The notes below the pieces were generated by a model. That model searched no databases. It was not told the DNA's origin and saw only the letters and a program-made list of their open reading frames with translations. Positions 33,923-42,940 of a DNA stretch of 64,000 nucleotides are shown here, in pieces. The position numbers and the translations under genes are program-made. How positions within the stretch are numbered: position 1 is the stretch's first letter; every line of letters begins with the position of its first letter. This DNA is from VAXT01 sp963794605 (GTDB lineage: Bacteria > Actinomycetota > Thermoleophilia > Gaiellales > Gaiellaceae), in NCBI GenBank assembly GCA_963794605.1, contig CAWCEN010000003.1:62001-126000 (forward strand). The letters are read 5' to 3'.

Positions 33923-36583
33923 ATGGGTTTGGTCGCGCCGAAGACGGTGCGGAGTGCTGTGCTCGGCTCCCCCGGTGAGCCGGCGGAGCTGCTGGAGCGC
34001 TCACAGAATCTCTCGACGCTAGAGGATGCGCTTCGCGCTGTCCTGGATACCTCCCGCGGGCGGGTGGTATTCGTCGGCGGCGAGGCCGGCGTGGGCAAGA
34101 CGACTCTCGTGCGAACCTTCTGCGATCAGCACGCAGCGTCGGCGCGTCTCCTGGCCGGCGCATGCGACGCGCTCTTCACGCCCCGTCCACTCGGCCCGCT
34201 GCTCGACATCACCCGCACGACCGGAGGCAAGTTCGCAACGCTGGTCGAGGGCGGGGCGAGGCCTCATGAGGTGGTCTCCGCACTCATCCAGGAGCTGGAG
34301 ACGAGATCGCCGACGATTCTCGTGCTCGAGGACGTCCACGCTGCCGATGAAGCCACTCTCGACGTGCTGCGGCTGGTGGGTCGCAGGGTAGAGGCCGTTT
34401 CAGCGCTCATCATCGCGACGTACCGCGACGACGAGCTCGATCGAGCGCATCCGCTGCGGATCGTGCTCGGTGAGCTGGGGCCGGAACGCTCGCTCACCCG
34501 CCTCAAGATCGAGCCGCTGTCACCGGAGGCGGTAGCGGAGCTGGCCGGTCCGCGCGATATCGACCCGGAGGAGCTCTACCGAGCGACCGGCGGCAACCCT
34601 TTCTTCGTGACCGAGGTGCTCGCAGGCGAGGGACGAATCCCAGAGTCGATCCGCGACGCGGTCCTCGCGCGGGCGACCCGTTTGAGCGAACCGGCCCGCG
34701 GGCTGCTCGACGTGGTTGCGATCGTGCCTCCGCAGGCCGACCTCTGGCTCATCGAGGCCGTCGCGGCGGAGGCCATGAAGCATCTCGACGAATGCCTGAG
34801 CTCGGGCATGCTTGCGCCTGATCAGGACGGGGTTGCTTTCCGCCACGAGCTGGCGCGTCTGGCCGTCGAGGAGTCGATTCCGCCAGACCGCCTGGTCAAG
34901 CTGCACAGGGAAGCGCTACAGGCACTCGTCGAGCCGCCCTCCGGAGCGCCGGACCTCGCACGACTTGCGTACCACGCCGAGGGTGCCGGGGACGCTGAGG
35001 CCGTCCTCGAGTTCGCACCCGCGGCCGCCGAGCGGGCCGCCGCGCTAGGGGCACATCGGGAGGCGGCCGCGCAATACGCCAGAGCACTTCGCTTCGCCGA
35101 CGACGCAGCGGCCGAGACTCGAGCGGAGCTCCTCGAACGCCGCTCGTACGAGTGCTATGTCACCGACCAGTTCGTCGACGCTGTCGCGGCGCAACGGCAG
35201 GCGGTCGACCTTCTGCGGGACATCGGCGACCCGCGCAGGGAGGGTGCGGCGATCTGCTCGCTCGCCCGACGAGTCTGGTGCGGAGGCGCCGATGAGGAAG
35301 CCCATCGGGCGAGCGTCGAGGCCGTCGCGGTGCTCGAGAAGCTTCCGCCGGGTCGTGAGCTCGCGATCGCCTACGGCGTCTCCTCGTCGATCTGCATGAA
35401 CCGCGAGGACGCCGAGGGCACGATGCGGTGGGGGACGCGCGCGACCGAGCTCGCGGAGCGACTCGACGAACCCGAGGCACTCGCGTATTCGCTGAACAAC
35501 GTCGGCACCATGAAACTCCTCGCGGGAGACCCCGCAGGAGTAGAGCTCCTGGACCACAGCCTCGAGCTCGCCAACCGCGAGGGTCTGGAAGACCATGTGG
35601 GCCGGGCCTACCTTCACTTCGGCTGGGTAATGGCCCGCAACCGTGCGTACTGGCTGGAAGATCGGGTGACGGCCGGCATCGACTACGCGAGCGAGCGGGG
35701 TCTCGATCTTTGGTGGCTCTACCTGCACGGGTATCGGGGCCGAGCCGACCTCGATCGCGGGCGCTGGGACGACGCCGCTGCCGCGGCGACACTCGTCCGC
35801 GGCAACCCTCGGGACGCTTTCCTCCTGTCGACCCTCGCGCTCGTGGTGCTCGGCCTCGTCCGGACGCGCCGCGGAGATCCAGAGGCAGGCCCTCTGCTCG
35901 ACGAGGCTCGCGAGCTTGCCGACTCCAAGGAGGAGCTGCAACGCGCCGCGCCCGTCGCCGCGGCGAGGGCCGAAGCTGCCTGGCTCGACGGCGAGCCCGA
36001 TCGGATCGCGGGCGAGACCGACGCCATTTTCGAGCTCGCGCTGCGAAGGCGCTCTGCGTGGGCGAGCGGTGAGCTCGCAACCTGGCGCCGTCGGGCGGGC
36101 ATCCGCGAAGTGGCTCCCGAATACGCGCCCGAGCCCTACGCGCTTGAGCTGGCCGGTGAGCCGGCGCGCGCCGCGGAGCTGTGGATGAAGCTGGGCTGTC
36201 CGTACGAGGCTGCCCTTGCGCTTGCGGACACCGACGAGGACGGCGCGCTTCGCCGGGCCTTGGAGGAGCTCCAGAAACTCGGTGCGCAGCCGGCGGCGAG
36301 GATCGTCGCCCGTCGCCTGCGCGAGCGCGGCGTCAGAGGGCTGCCGCGAGGCCCGCGCGCTTCGACCGAGAAGAACCCAGCCGGCTTGACGGCCCGAGAG
36401 GTCGAGGTGCTCGGGCTCGTTGCTCAGGGTCTCCGCAACGCCGAGATCGCCGAGCGCCTATTTGTCGCTGAGAAGACTGTCGACCATCACGTCTCGTCGA
36501 TCCTGCGCAAGCTCGAGGTTCCGTCGCGCGGACAGGCGGCCGCTGAGGCGGCACGGCTCGGTATCACCGCGCAGAATCGGTAG
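33923..36583 (+). CDS. LuxR-family regulator with N-terminal AAA ATPase (LAL type)
   Basis: An 886-residue regulator: NTPase domain with Walker A GGEAGVGKTTL (about residue 53) and Walker B-like ILVLEDVHAAD, a long TPR-like helical middle, and a C-terminal LuxR helix-turn-helix (LTAREVEVLGLVAQGLRNAE, LFVAEKTVDHHVSSILRKL). Such proteins sense a small-molecule or nucleotide state and activate transcription; the target is unknown. A paralogue with the same architecture is encoded at 51162-53909. The ATG at 33923 is used. Confidence 0.9.
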   Translation: MGLVAPKTVRSAVLGSPGEPAELLERSQNLSTLEDALRAVLDTSRGRVVFVGGEAGVGKTTLVRTFCDQHAASARLLAGACDALFTPRPLGPLLDITRTTGGKFATLVEGGARPHEVVSALIQELETRSPTILVLEDVHAADEATLDVLRLVGRRVEAVSALIIATYRDDELDRAHPLRIVLGELGPERSLTRLKIEPLSPEAVAELAGPRDIDPEELYRATGGNPFFVTEVLAGEGRIPESIRDAVLARATRLSEPARGLLDVVAIVPPQADLWLIEAVAAEAMKHLDECLSSGMLAPDQDGVAFRHELARLAVEESIPPDRLVKLHREALQALVEPPSGAPDLARLAYHAEGAGDAEAVLEFAPAAAERAAALGAHREAAAQYARALRFADDAAAETRAELLERRSYECYVTDQFVDAVAAQRQAVDLLRDIGDPRREGAAICSLARRVWCGGADEEAHRASVEAVAVLEKLPPGRELAIAYGVSSSICMNREDAEGTMRWGTRATELAERLDEPEALAYSLNNVGTMKLLAGDPAGVELLDHSLELANREGLEDHVGRAYLHFGWVMARNRAYWLEDRVTAGIDYASERGLDLWWLYLHGYRGRADLDRGRWDDAAAAATLVRGNPRDAFLLSTLALVVLGLVRTRRGDPEAGPLLDEARELADSKEELQRAAPVAAARAEAAWLDGEPDRIAGETDAIFELALRRRSAWASGELATWRRRAGIREVAPEYAPEPYALELAGEPARAAELWMKLGCPYEAALALADTDEDGALRRALEELQKLGAQPAARIVARRLRERGVRGLPRGPRASTEKNPAGLTAREVEVLGLVAQGLRNAEIAERLFVAEKTVDHHVSSILRKLEVPSRGQAAAEAARLGITAQNR

Positions 36584-36649
36584 CGCCTCGCTCCAACATG
36601 GGGAGATCTCCCGATTCGGGACCAGACGCGTCTTCGTACCGTCGAAGCC

Positions 36650-36835
36650 ATGGACGAGACCTACCGCCTCCTCGGAGATGCGCACCAGGCCGACCTCGAG
36701 CGCGAGGCAGACCGGCGCCGGCTCGCGGCAACTGCGCGCGGGACGAAGCGTGGTCAGCCGCGTCGGAAGCTCGATCTTCGGCGATGGAAGCCAGCGCGGG
36801 TGATCCCCGCTCGGCTCGCTGCGCTCTTGCGCTGA
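36650..36835 (+). CDS. Small basic hypothetical protein
   Basis: 61 residues, MDETYRLLGDAHQADLEREA then an Arg-rich tail. It lies between the LuxR-type gene and the DUF4242 gene, 21 bases before the latter. It is short and basic with a helical N-terminus; similar small proteins occur in actinobacteria but no function is known. No clear ribosome binding site. Confidence 0.45.
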   Translation: MDETYRLLGDAHQADLEREADRRRLAATARGTKRGQPRRKLDLRRWKPARVIPARLAALLR

Positions 36836-36856
36836 GGACAACGGAAAGGAGTACAC

Positions 36857-37138
36857 ATGCCCCGCTACCTGGTCGAGCGCACGTTTCCCGACGGCCTCGG
36901 CATCACCCCGGACGACGACGGTGCCCGCACCTGCCTCTCCGTCGTCCAGAACAACGCCGAGGCGGGCGTGACGTGGCTTCACTCGTACGTCACGGAAGAC
37001 CGGCGCAAGACCTTCTGCATCTACGACGGGCCTTCGCCTGAGGCAATCAGGCAGAGCGCGGCGCGGAACGGCCTGCCGGTCGACTCGATCGTTCCCGTGC
37101 ACGTGCTCGACCCCTACTTCCACTACGCAGCTGCCTAG
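36857..37138 (+). CDS. DUF4242/SCO4226-like nickel-binding-fold protein
   Basis: 93 residues with the DUF4242 pattern MPRYLVERTFPDGLGI, TWLHSYVTEDRRKTFCIYDG, and a C-terminal SIVPVHVLDPYFHY. The structurally known relative from Streptomyces is a ferredoxin-like-fold nickel-binding protein; the metal here is not established. GGAAAGGAG precedes the ATG. It is followed after 9 bases by a secreted protein gene and is probably co-transcribed with it. Confidence 0.82.
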   Translation: MPRYLVERTFPDGLGITPDDDGARTCLSVVQNNAEAGVTWLHSYVTEDRRKTFCIYDGPSPEAIRQSAARNGLPVDSIVPVHVLDPYFHYAAA

Positions 37139-37147
37139 GAGGCACAC

Positions 37148-37756
37148 ATGCGCAAAGTCATCATTCTCGTCCTCGCCGCCACAGCCCTCGCCGTCGGCGC
37201 GACCGCGTGGGGCTCGGGCGGGGACAACGCGAAGAACAACGTCCATGCGATGGCGATGACGCCGGCGACTCCGCCTGAGCTCGCGCCGCTCGTGGCCGAC
37301 GCCCGGTTCGCGACGGCGAAGTTCGCCACGAGCCTGCGTCGGGCGAAGCGGGCCGGCTACCGGACGATCGTCACGCAGCACATCCCGGACATGGGCTGGC
37401 ACTTCATGAACCCGAACATCACCGGCTTCGACGTGACGAGGCCGCCGATCCTCGTCTACGTCAAACGCGGCCATCGCTGGCAGCTCGTCGCCTTCGAGTG
37501 GGTGTTCACCGAGCGACCCGTGCCGGATCCGCTACCGGGTGCGCAGTACGGCTCGTTCCCGGCCGCGTGCCACTACGTCGACGGCACGTTCGTCCCGGAG
37601 CCGAACCAGGCCAATTGCCCGCGCCGGAGCCCGATCTCAGGTGCACGATTTGCCTTCTGGCATCCCGATTTCGTCACGTTGCACCTCTGGCTGTGGTACC
37701 CGAACCCGAACGGCAGCTACGCGGGGATGAACCCGCTCATTCGCCCGTTCAACTAG
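37148..37756 (+). CDS. Secreted protein of unknown function, aromatic- and His-rich
   Basis: 202 residues with a signal peptide (1-20). The mature part has features of a secreted actinobacterial family with no assigned name that I know: TQHIPDMGWHFMNPNITGFD, PPILVYVKRGHRWQLVAFEW, and TLHLWLWYPNPNGSYAGMNP. A CHYVDG...ANCPRR pair of cysteines could form a disulfide. AGGAGG lies upstream of the ATG at 37148. Its 3' end faces the peroxidase gene across a terminator-like hairpin. Confidence 0.7.
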   Translation: MRKVIILVLAATALAVGATAWGSGGDNAKNNVHAMAMTPATPPELAPLVADARFATAKFATSLRRAKRAGYRTIVTQHIPDMGWHFMNPNITGFDVTRPPILVYVKRGHRWQLVAFEWVFTERPVPDPLPGAQYGSFPAACHYVDGTFVPEPNQANCPRRSPISGARFAFWHPDFVTLHLWLWYPNPNGSYAGMNPLIRPFN

Positions 37757-37778
37757 CCGGCGTCGCACCGGACGGCTG

Positions 37779-37807
37779 CCCGCAGGCCTGACAGCCGGGC
37801 CTGCGGG
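37779..37807. terminator. Bidirectional terminator-like hairpin
   Basis: A perfect 10-bp inverted repeat, CCCGCAGGCC and GGCCTGCGGG, with a 9-base loop, lies between two convergent genes. There is no U-run, as is usual for GC-rich actinobacteria. Confidence 0.65.
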
Positions 37808-37837
37808 AGCCGGTTCCTTCATGCGAGTGCCCTGCGC

Positions 37838-39766
37838 CTAGGGCGCCTCCTCTTCGGCCGCGAACACGTTGTCCGCCACGTTCGCGTTGCCCACGTTCAG
37901 CCTGATCAACTCCGCGAGGGTGTGCCTGTACGTAATCCCGTAGGCCTGCTCGATCTGGGTCAGAAGCGGATCGCTCGCGTAGTAGAAGCGATCCCCGTCC
38001 CGGAGCGCCTCGAACTGCCGCTTCCAGATCGCGAGCTGCAGCGGCCCGAGCTCCGAGCCTGGCACGTGTGGCTCCGCGAGCATGCCCGTGAACGCGTCGA
38101 CCTGGTCGACGTTTCCGTAGATCGCCTTCAGCCGCGCTGCAAGGGTCGTCCGTCGGACGCCGACGACCACGTCTTCGCCGGCCTCGTCGCTGCCGACTTC
38201 GATCACGTTGCCCTCGTCGTCCTCGAGGCGGACGAAGTCGAGAATGTCAGGATCGTCGATCGGGTCATTCGCGTCGATCTCGGGATCGGAGGGAAAGCGG
38301 TCGGTGCTCTCCTGTGTGATGTCCGTGAAGGACTGTGCCGGTTCGAGTCCGTAAGCACGCCGGAGGTCGTTGTAGAACGGCATCCCGTGATCTCGACCGC
38401 GCTGTACGTCGAGGGCTCCGAGGTCGGAAACACCTACGAAGCAACTCGGGCTGATGATCGGCGCACCACAGGAGGCCGGATCCCCGGCACCGGGTTTCGG
38501 CACCTGGAAGAGCACGCTCCGTAGCGCGTTGTCGATCTGCTCGTCGTTCCTGTACTGACGCTCCGCAAGGCTCTGCAGAATCGGGCCCTCTCCGACCTGC
38601 TCGAGCAGGTCGGGATTGCCGAACGCGATAACGAGCGGAATTGTCAGCGTGACCGTGCGGTCCGGATGGCGCTCAACCGTGATTCCTTCCGCCGGGAAGA
38701 TGCGGTCCAGCTGCTTGCGTGTATAGGTCTTCTCCGGAACGGTCGCATCGAACTGCCCGTGGATCATGCTGTGCGCCCGATAGCCGACCGTGGCGAATTC
38801 GTTCGCAAGAGTCGGGTTCACGTTCGGGTTGTAGCCACGGTAGTTGTCGAGCCCAACGCCAAGCGCAGGCAGGAACTCGTTGTAGGTGATGTATTCGACC
38901 TCGGCTCCGATGACGCGACGGGCGAGTTGGAACTTGTCCTCGTCTGAGAGACCGGAGCGGGAGAGCGCTGCAACGATGCGGTTGTGCTCGCGTGCGAAGA
39001 GCGTGTGGATCGCTGTCAGCACGACGTTCTCGTTCGCGCGGACGTCACCGGCCACGACGGCCTTCTCCGGCGACATCACGAGCGCTCCCATCAGGTCCAT
39101 CGGTGGGGCGGCTACGGCCCGGCGCGCGTGCGCGTCCGAACGCGGCAGGTAGTCGCCCTTCGACATCAGCAGCGACGCCTTGTTGTTCGCCGGGTTTCCG
39201 TCGCCGGCCACCCCCTCGCGCAGCCAGTCCAGCCGTGAGCTAGTGCCGCCGTAGACGTTCGAGGCGTCGATGAAGCTGCCGTTCGTATTGATCTGTTGGC
39301 GCGAGTTCGTGGTACCGGTGCCCGGCGCTGCAGGCGTCCGCGAGAAGCCCAGGACGCCGAAGTCGTTCTGGAAGTCTTCGAGCGGATCCTGAGCGTCGAA
39401 CGGCATCGGCGCGCTTTCGGCCGGCGTCTCGTCCCGGAGACCGATGTCGTGGTCGATGAACTGGCCCCATGCCCAGCCCCACTGCGAGACATTGTTCTCC
39501 GAGAAGATGTTCTGGCCCACGTCGTTGAAGACGCGGTTGCTGATTGATCGCGGCGAGGGGCCGGAGACCATCGTGCCGATCCCGTCACCATAGTTCGACG
39601 CGGCGGCTCTCGAATATTCCGTTCCGGCTTGTCCCCAGGCCGCGTGACCCGGGTTGTTGCCGCTTCCGTCGAGCGTCCGAACCCCAGCTGGATCGCTCGC
39701 CCCGGACCCCGCTACCAAGGTGGCGAGCAGGAGGGCGGCAGTGATCGACATCGCGAGCTTGTGCAT
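37838..39766 (-). CDS. Secreted animal-type haem peroxidase
   Basis: 642 residues with a signal peptide (1-23) and an animal haem-dependent peroxidase (An_peroxidase) domain over almost the whole length. Landmarks: distal His in WGQFIDHDIG, INTNGSFIDASNVYGGTSSR, TLFAREHNRIV, the proximal His in YRAHSMIHGQF, and LGALDVQRGRDHGMPFYNDL. Such enzymes use hydrogen peroxide to oxidise halides or organic substrates. A strong AGGAGG lies 6 bases before the ATG at 39766. It is divergent from the gene at 40010 with about 240 bases between. Confidence 0.9.
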   Translation of the reverse strand: MHKLAMSITAALLLATLVAGSGASDPAGVRTLDGSGNNPGHAAWGQAGTEYSRAAASNYGDGIGTMVSGPSPRSISNRVFNDVGQNIFSENNVSQWGWAWGQFIDHDIGLRDETPAESAPMPFDAQDPLEDFQNDFGVLGFSRTPAAPGTGTTNSRQQINTNGSFIDASNVYGGTSSRLDWLREGVAGDGNPANNKASLLMSKGDYLPRSDAHARRAVAAPPMDLMGALVMSPEKAVVAGDVRANENVVLTAIHTLFAREHNRIVAALSRSGLSDEDKFQLARRVIGAEVEYITYNEFLPALGVGLDNYRGYNPNVNPTLANEFATVGYRAHSMIHGQFDATVPEKTYTRKQLDRIFPAEGITVERHPDRTVTLTIPLVIAFGNPDLLEQVGEGPILQSLAERQYRNDEQIDNALRSVLFQVPKPGAGDPASCGAPIISPSCFVGVSDLGALDVQRGRDHGMPFYNDLRRAYGLEPAQSFTDITQESTDRFPSDPEIDANDPIDDPDILDFVRLEDDEGNVIEVGSDEAGEDVVVGVRRTTLAARLKAIYGNVDQVDAFTGMLAEPHVPGSELGPLQLAIWKRQFEALRDGDRFYYASDPLLTQIEQAYGITYRHTLAELIRLNVGNANVADNVFAAEEEAP

Positions 39767-40009
39767 TCGAACCTCCTTCGGGGCGGCAAGGTGCGCCGCA
39801 CTCATCGCGTGTCTCGAAATGCTGTACGCACACACCTCCTTACCGACCGGTAGGAGGAATGCCGCAGGCGGAGTTGGGGTGAACGCCACCCCCTCAGACC
39901 CAACCCCTTCGCCGCTGGACGAAGGCGCGACCCTATGCCGGTGCACGGCAGAAGTCAACCGCGCTCGGGAGGCGCTACGCTCTGCCCCGTCTCGAAGGGA
40001 GGAGGGGGT

Positions 40010-40789
40010 GTGGAATCGAGGCTCGTCGAGGAGCCGATCAGCGCCGAGCTCGTCCTCGTCGACCGTGAGCTCGCCCGTCGCGCACGTGTCGCATTGCCCG
40101 ACCCACCCTGGCTGCTGCCGGTCCTGGCCGAGCAGCGGCAGCAGGCCGAAGTCGCTGCGCCTACGGGGCTCAGCGAGCAACGTTCTACGCGGCCCACGCC
40201 GAGGGTGGCGAGGCGCCCGCGTCGCCGATCGGTCACGCGCCACATCGCAGCCACCCTCGCCGGCGGCTGCGTGCTGCTCGCCCTGGCGGTGCTCGTAGCG
40301 TCGGCTGCTGATCTTCTCGCTGGGCCGGATGAACTGACCTTCGCCACAACGCCTGGACGGCAGGCCGCTGCGCCGCAGTCGAGCCGCTCCGAGCGGCGAA
40401 CGAAACGACCGGCAAAGCGCTCCGAGGCGCGGCGCACCGCGAAGACGAAGGCGGGCGTTGAGGCGACAACGTCTGCGAGGCACGCCCGCACACAGCGTCG
40501 AAAGTCCGCCCAGGCCCCGAAGCCGGCGGCGACGACGCCCCGGGCGCTCGCGAAGACGCAGCGTGTGTTCAGCTGGCGCCGCCGGGCAGCCGCCGTCTAC
40601 TACCAGTTCTATTTCCAGCGGAGCGGCACGACCATCTACCAGGCACGCACCGTGAAGCTCAGCGTTGCCCTACCGGCTCGTCTGAAGCTCCGGCCGGGCA
40701 CCTACCACGTGCTGGTGCGGCCTGCGATCCCGAGTGACGCCGGGGTGATCCTCGGCGCCGCGATCGTCACGAAGACGATACGGGTCTAG
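40010..40789 (+). CDS. Single-pass membrane protein with basic extracytoplasmic region
   Basis: 259 residues from the GTG at 40010, which follows GGGAGGAGG. A ~75-residue cytoplasmic N-terminus rich in charged residues precedes one membrane helix (HIAATLAGGCVLLALAVLVA). An Arg/Lys/Ala/Thr-rich linker follows, then a beta-type C-terminal segment (FSWRRRAAAVYYQFYFQRSG, LKLRPGTYHVLVRPAIPSDA) resembling fibronectin-like secreted domains. The topology could suit an anchored regulator or wall protein. Not recognised as a named family. Confidence 0.6.
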   Translation: MESRLVEEPISAELVLVDRELARRARVALPDPPWLLPVLAEQRQQAEVAAPTGLSEQRSTRPTPRVARRPRRRSVTRHIAATLAGGCVLLALAVLVASAADLLAGPDELTFATTPGRQAAAPQSSRSERRTKRPAKRSEARRTAKTKAGVEATTSARHARTQRRKSAQAPKPAATTPRALAKTQRVFSWRRRAAAVYYQFYFQRSGTTIYQARTVKLSVALPARLKLRPGTYHVLVRPAIPSDAGVILGAAIVTKTIRV

Positions 40790-40823
40790 GCAAACTCACC
40801 GACGTGTGGCTGAGCCGCTCCTC

Positions 40824-41825
40824 TCAGAGCCAGCGCTTGTAGCGGAAGAAGGCGAGCATGGCCGCGATGAGGGCCACAGAGGCCGCGATGACGATCCAGA
40901 AGTCCAGAGTCGAGGCGGTCCCCGGGTTGCCGCCGCCCGGGAGACCGACGTTCATGCCCCAGAGGCTGGCGATCAGCGTCGCGGGCAGGAACACGATGCT
41001 GAACACGGTCAGGATCCGCAGGACGTCGTTGAACCGGTGCGAGAGCACCTGCTCGTTCGTCGACTCGAGCGCCTCGACGACCTCCTTGTAGTTGTCCAGC
41101 ACGTCCCAGACGCGCTCGGACGCGTCGACGAGGTCGTCGAAGTACAGCTCCAGCTCCTCGGGCAGGAACCGCTCGACGCGGCGCTCGAGCAGGCGGAGCG
41201 CGGGGCGCTGCGGCTTGATGATCTTGCGGAAGGAGATGATCTCCTGCTTCGCGTTCGAGATGTCGCGGACGGCCTCCTCCGAGCGCCCCTCGAGCACGTC
41301 GTCCTCGATCGAGTCGAGCTTGAAGCCGATCTTGTCGAGGATCGGGAAGCAGTAGTCGAAGAGGTCATCGAGGACGTGGTAGAGCAGGTAGCCGGAGCCC
41401 TTCGAGAAGAGGCTCTCGCGCAGTTCGGGGTCGTCCACGCAGCGCTGGAAAAGTCGGCTGACCGGCAGGAGCTCGACGGTCGGCAGCGTGACGAGATAGC
41501 CCTGGCCGAGGAAGAAGTCGAGCTCGGCGGCGTTCAGCCGCTGGACGGCCTTGTCGTAGAACGGGAAGTGGAGGACACCGAAGATGTAGTCCGGGTACTC
41601 GTCGATCTTCGGCCGCTGGCGCTTGGAGAGAACGTCCTCGACGTCGAGCGGATGCCAGCCCATCTTCTCGGCCAGCTCGGCGGCGACCTCAGGGTCGGGA
41701 GCGTCGAGGTGGATCCAGACGAGGCCGTTGGCGGAGAGCTCAGCCGGCTCGCGGCGAGCGGCGACGACCGGTTCCTCGGCGCGGGTCCGCGAGCGCGGGC
41801 GCTTGATGCGGGGCAGGCTGGGCAT
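40824..41825 (-). CDS. corA: CorA-family magnesium/cobalt transporter
   Basis: 333 residues: an N-terminal cytoplasmic alpha/beta domain (GLVWIHLDAPDPEVAAELAE, HPLDVEDVLSKRQRPKIDEY), a long stalk helix, and two C-terminal membrane helices with the signature GMN motif (SLWGMNVGLPGG). It forms a pentameric divalent-cation channel. The terminal RYKRWL gives the basic tail typical of the family. Confidence 0.94.
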   Translation of the reverse strand: MPSLPRIKRPRSRTRAEEPVVAARREPAELSANGLVWIHLDAPDPEVAAELAEKMGWHPLDVEDVLSKRQRPKIDEYPDYIFGVLHFPFYDKAVQRLNAAELDFFLGQGYLVTLPTVELLPVSRLFQRCVDDPELRESLFSKGSGYLLYHVLDDLFDYCFPILDKIGFKLDSIEDDVLEGRSEEAVRDISNAKQEIISFRKIIKPQRPALRLLERRVERFLPEELELYFDDLVDASERVWDVLDNYKEVVEALESTNEQVLSHRFNDVLRILTVFSIVFLPATLIASLWGMNVGLPGGGNPGTASTLDFWIVIAASVALIAAMLAFFRYKRWL

Positions 41826-41864
41826 CGGTACTGAGGGGGTCGTCGATGGTCATCGGTCTATTCG

Positions 41865-42635
41865 TCATCGTACCCCTGAAGCCTCGCGCATGAACGACGC
41901 GTAGACACCAGCCCATTGGCGCGCGTCGAGGTCGCGCGGCTTCGCGCCCGGCCGAAAGCCGAGGGTCGGCGCAAGCCGCTTCGCCTGGAGCGGCGTGAGC
42001 ACGCTGCGCCGGACTTCCGTGCCGGCATGGAAGGCTCGAGACAGAAACCGCCAGTACGGCTGCGCCTCGCGGCTCGGGACGAGCGGCTGGGCGCGGCGCG
42101 TGAAGCGCAGGACGGCGGTGTCGACGCTCGGAGGCGGCGCGAATGCGGTCCGGTCGAGTCGCCGGGCGAGCTCGAGGTCGTAGAACGCGCGCCAGTAAGC
42201 GCTCTTCAAGGTCGTCGGCCAGACGGCGGCCTGCTTCTGCGCGAACGCCCACTCGACGATCACGACCGCGCTGGTCACCGGCCCGCGGAGGAGTCGGCTC
42301 AGGATCGCACCCGAGCCCGCGAACGGCAGGTTGGCGACGACCGCGAACGGTTCGGTCGGAACGGGCCAGGCGAGCGCGTCCGCCTCGACGACCGAGAGAT
42401 CGTCGCCGAAGCGAGTGCGAAGCACGGCCGCGAGCGAGGCGTCGCGCTCGACGGCGACCACGCGCGCGCCGGCCCCGAGCAGAGCACGCGTGAGCATGCC
42501 GGTCCCGGCTCCGATGTCCACGACGAGGTCGCCGCGGGCGACTTCGGCATCGCGGACGAGAGCGGCTGCCAGTCTGCTGCTACGAAGAACGTGCTGGCCG
42601 CGAGCGCTCCGCGAGGAGCGTCTGCGAACGGCCAC
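41865..42635 (-). CDS. Erm-like rRNA adenine N6-methyltransferase
   Basis: 256 residues of the KsgA/Erm family: SRSARGQHVLRSSRLAAALV, the SAM motif VVDIGAGTGMLTRALL, VEADALAWPVP, and the catalytic NLPFAGSGAILSRLL. The GQHVLRS opening and NLPF (rather than NLPY) resemble Erm enzymes that methylate 23S rRNA A2058 and give macrolide-lincosamide-streptogramin resistance, more than the 16S-specific KsgA. A Gly/Arg-rich C-terminal part follows. Whether it confers resistance is not established. It lies 29 bases after the DUF6510 gene on the same strand. Confidence 0.82.
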   Translation of the reverse strand: MAVRRRSSRSARGQHVLRSSRLAAALVRDAEVARGDLVVDIGAGTGMLTRALLGAGARVVAVERDASLAAVLRTRFGDDLSVVEADALAWPVPTEPFAVVANLPFAGSGAILSRLLRGPVTSAVVIVEWAFAQKQAAVWPTTLKSAYWRAFYDLELARRLDRTAFAPPPSVDTAVLRFTRRAQPLVPSREAQPYWRFLSRAFHAGTEVRRSVLTPLQAKRLAPTLGFRPGAKPRDLDARQWAGVYASFMREASGVR

Positions 42636-42664
42636 GGAGCGTCACCGTGATCATCAAGCGCATT

Positions 42665-42940
42665 CTACGGCTCGTCGGCCGCGAACTCGATCGTCCGCGT
42701 GCCGCTCAGGTCGAGCCAGATCTTCGTCTCCGAGCGGACGATGCGGATCATAACCGAGCCGCACGAGCGGCAGCGGCCGACGATGCCCGGCGCTCGCATG
42801 TAGACGTCGATCGTCGCGACCTGGCCTCTGGCGCCACACGACGCGCAGACGCCCATGGAGTCGGTGAGATCCCTTCCGAAGAGCTCCATCAGCACTCCGC
42901 CGATCGCGTTGCCGTCGAGCTTCATCTCCTCGACGTTCAT
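42665..42940 (-). CDS. DUF6510 zinc-ribbon-like protein
   Basis: 91 residues. Two CxxC pairs (VCASCGARG and GRCRSCGSV) make a probable zinc ribbon in the middle, and the ends are MKLDGNAIGGVLMELFGRDL and IWLDLSGTRTIEF. The name is from memory of this small actinobacterial family that accompanies molybdopterin oxidoreductase and ferredoxin-reductase genes. Its start overlaps the reductase stop as ATGA, so it is translationally coupled. Confidence 0.78.
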   Translation of the reverse strand: MNVEEMKLDGNAIGGVLMELFGRDLTDSMGVCASCGARGQVATIDVYMRAPGIVGRCRSCGSVMIRIVRSETKIWLDLSGTRTIEFAADEP

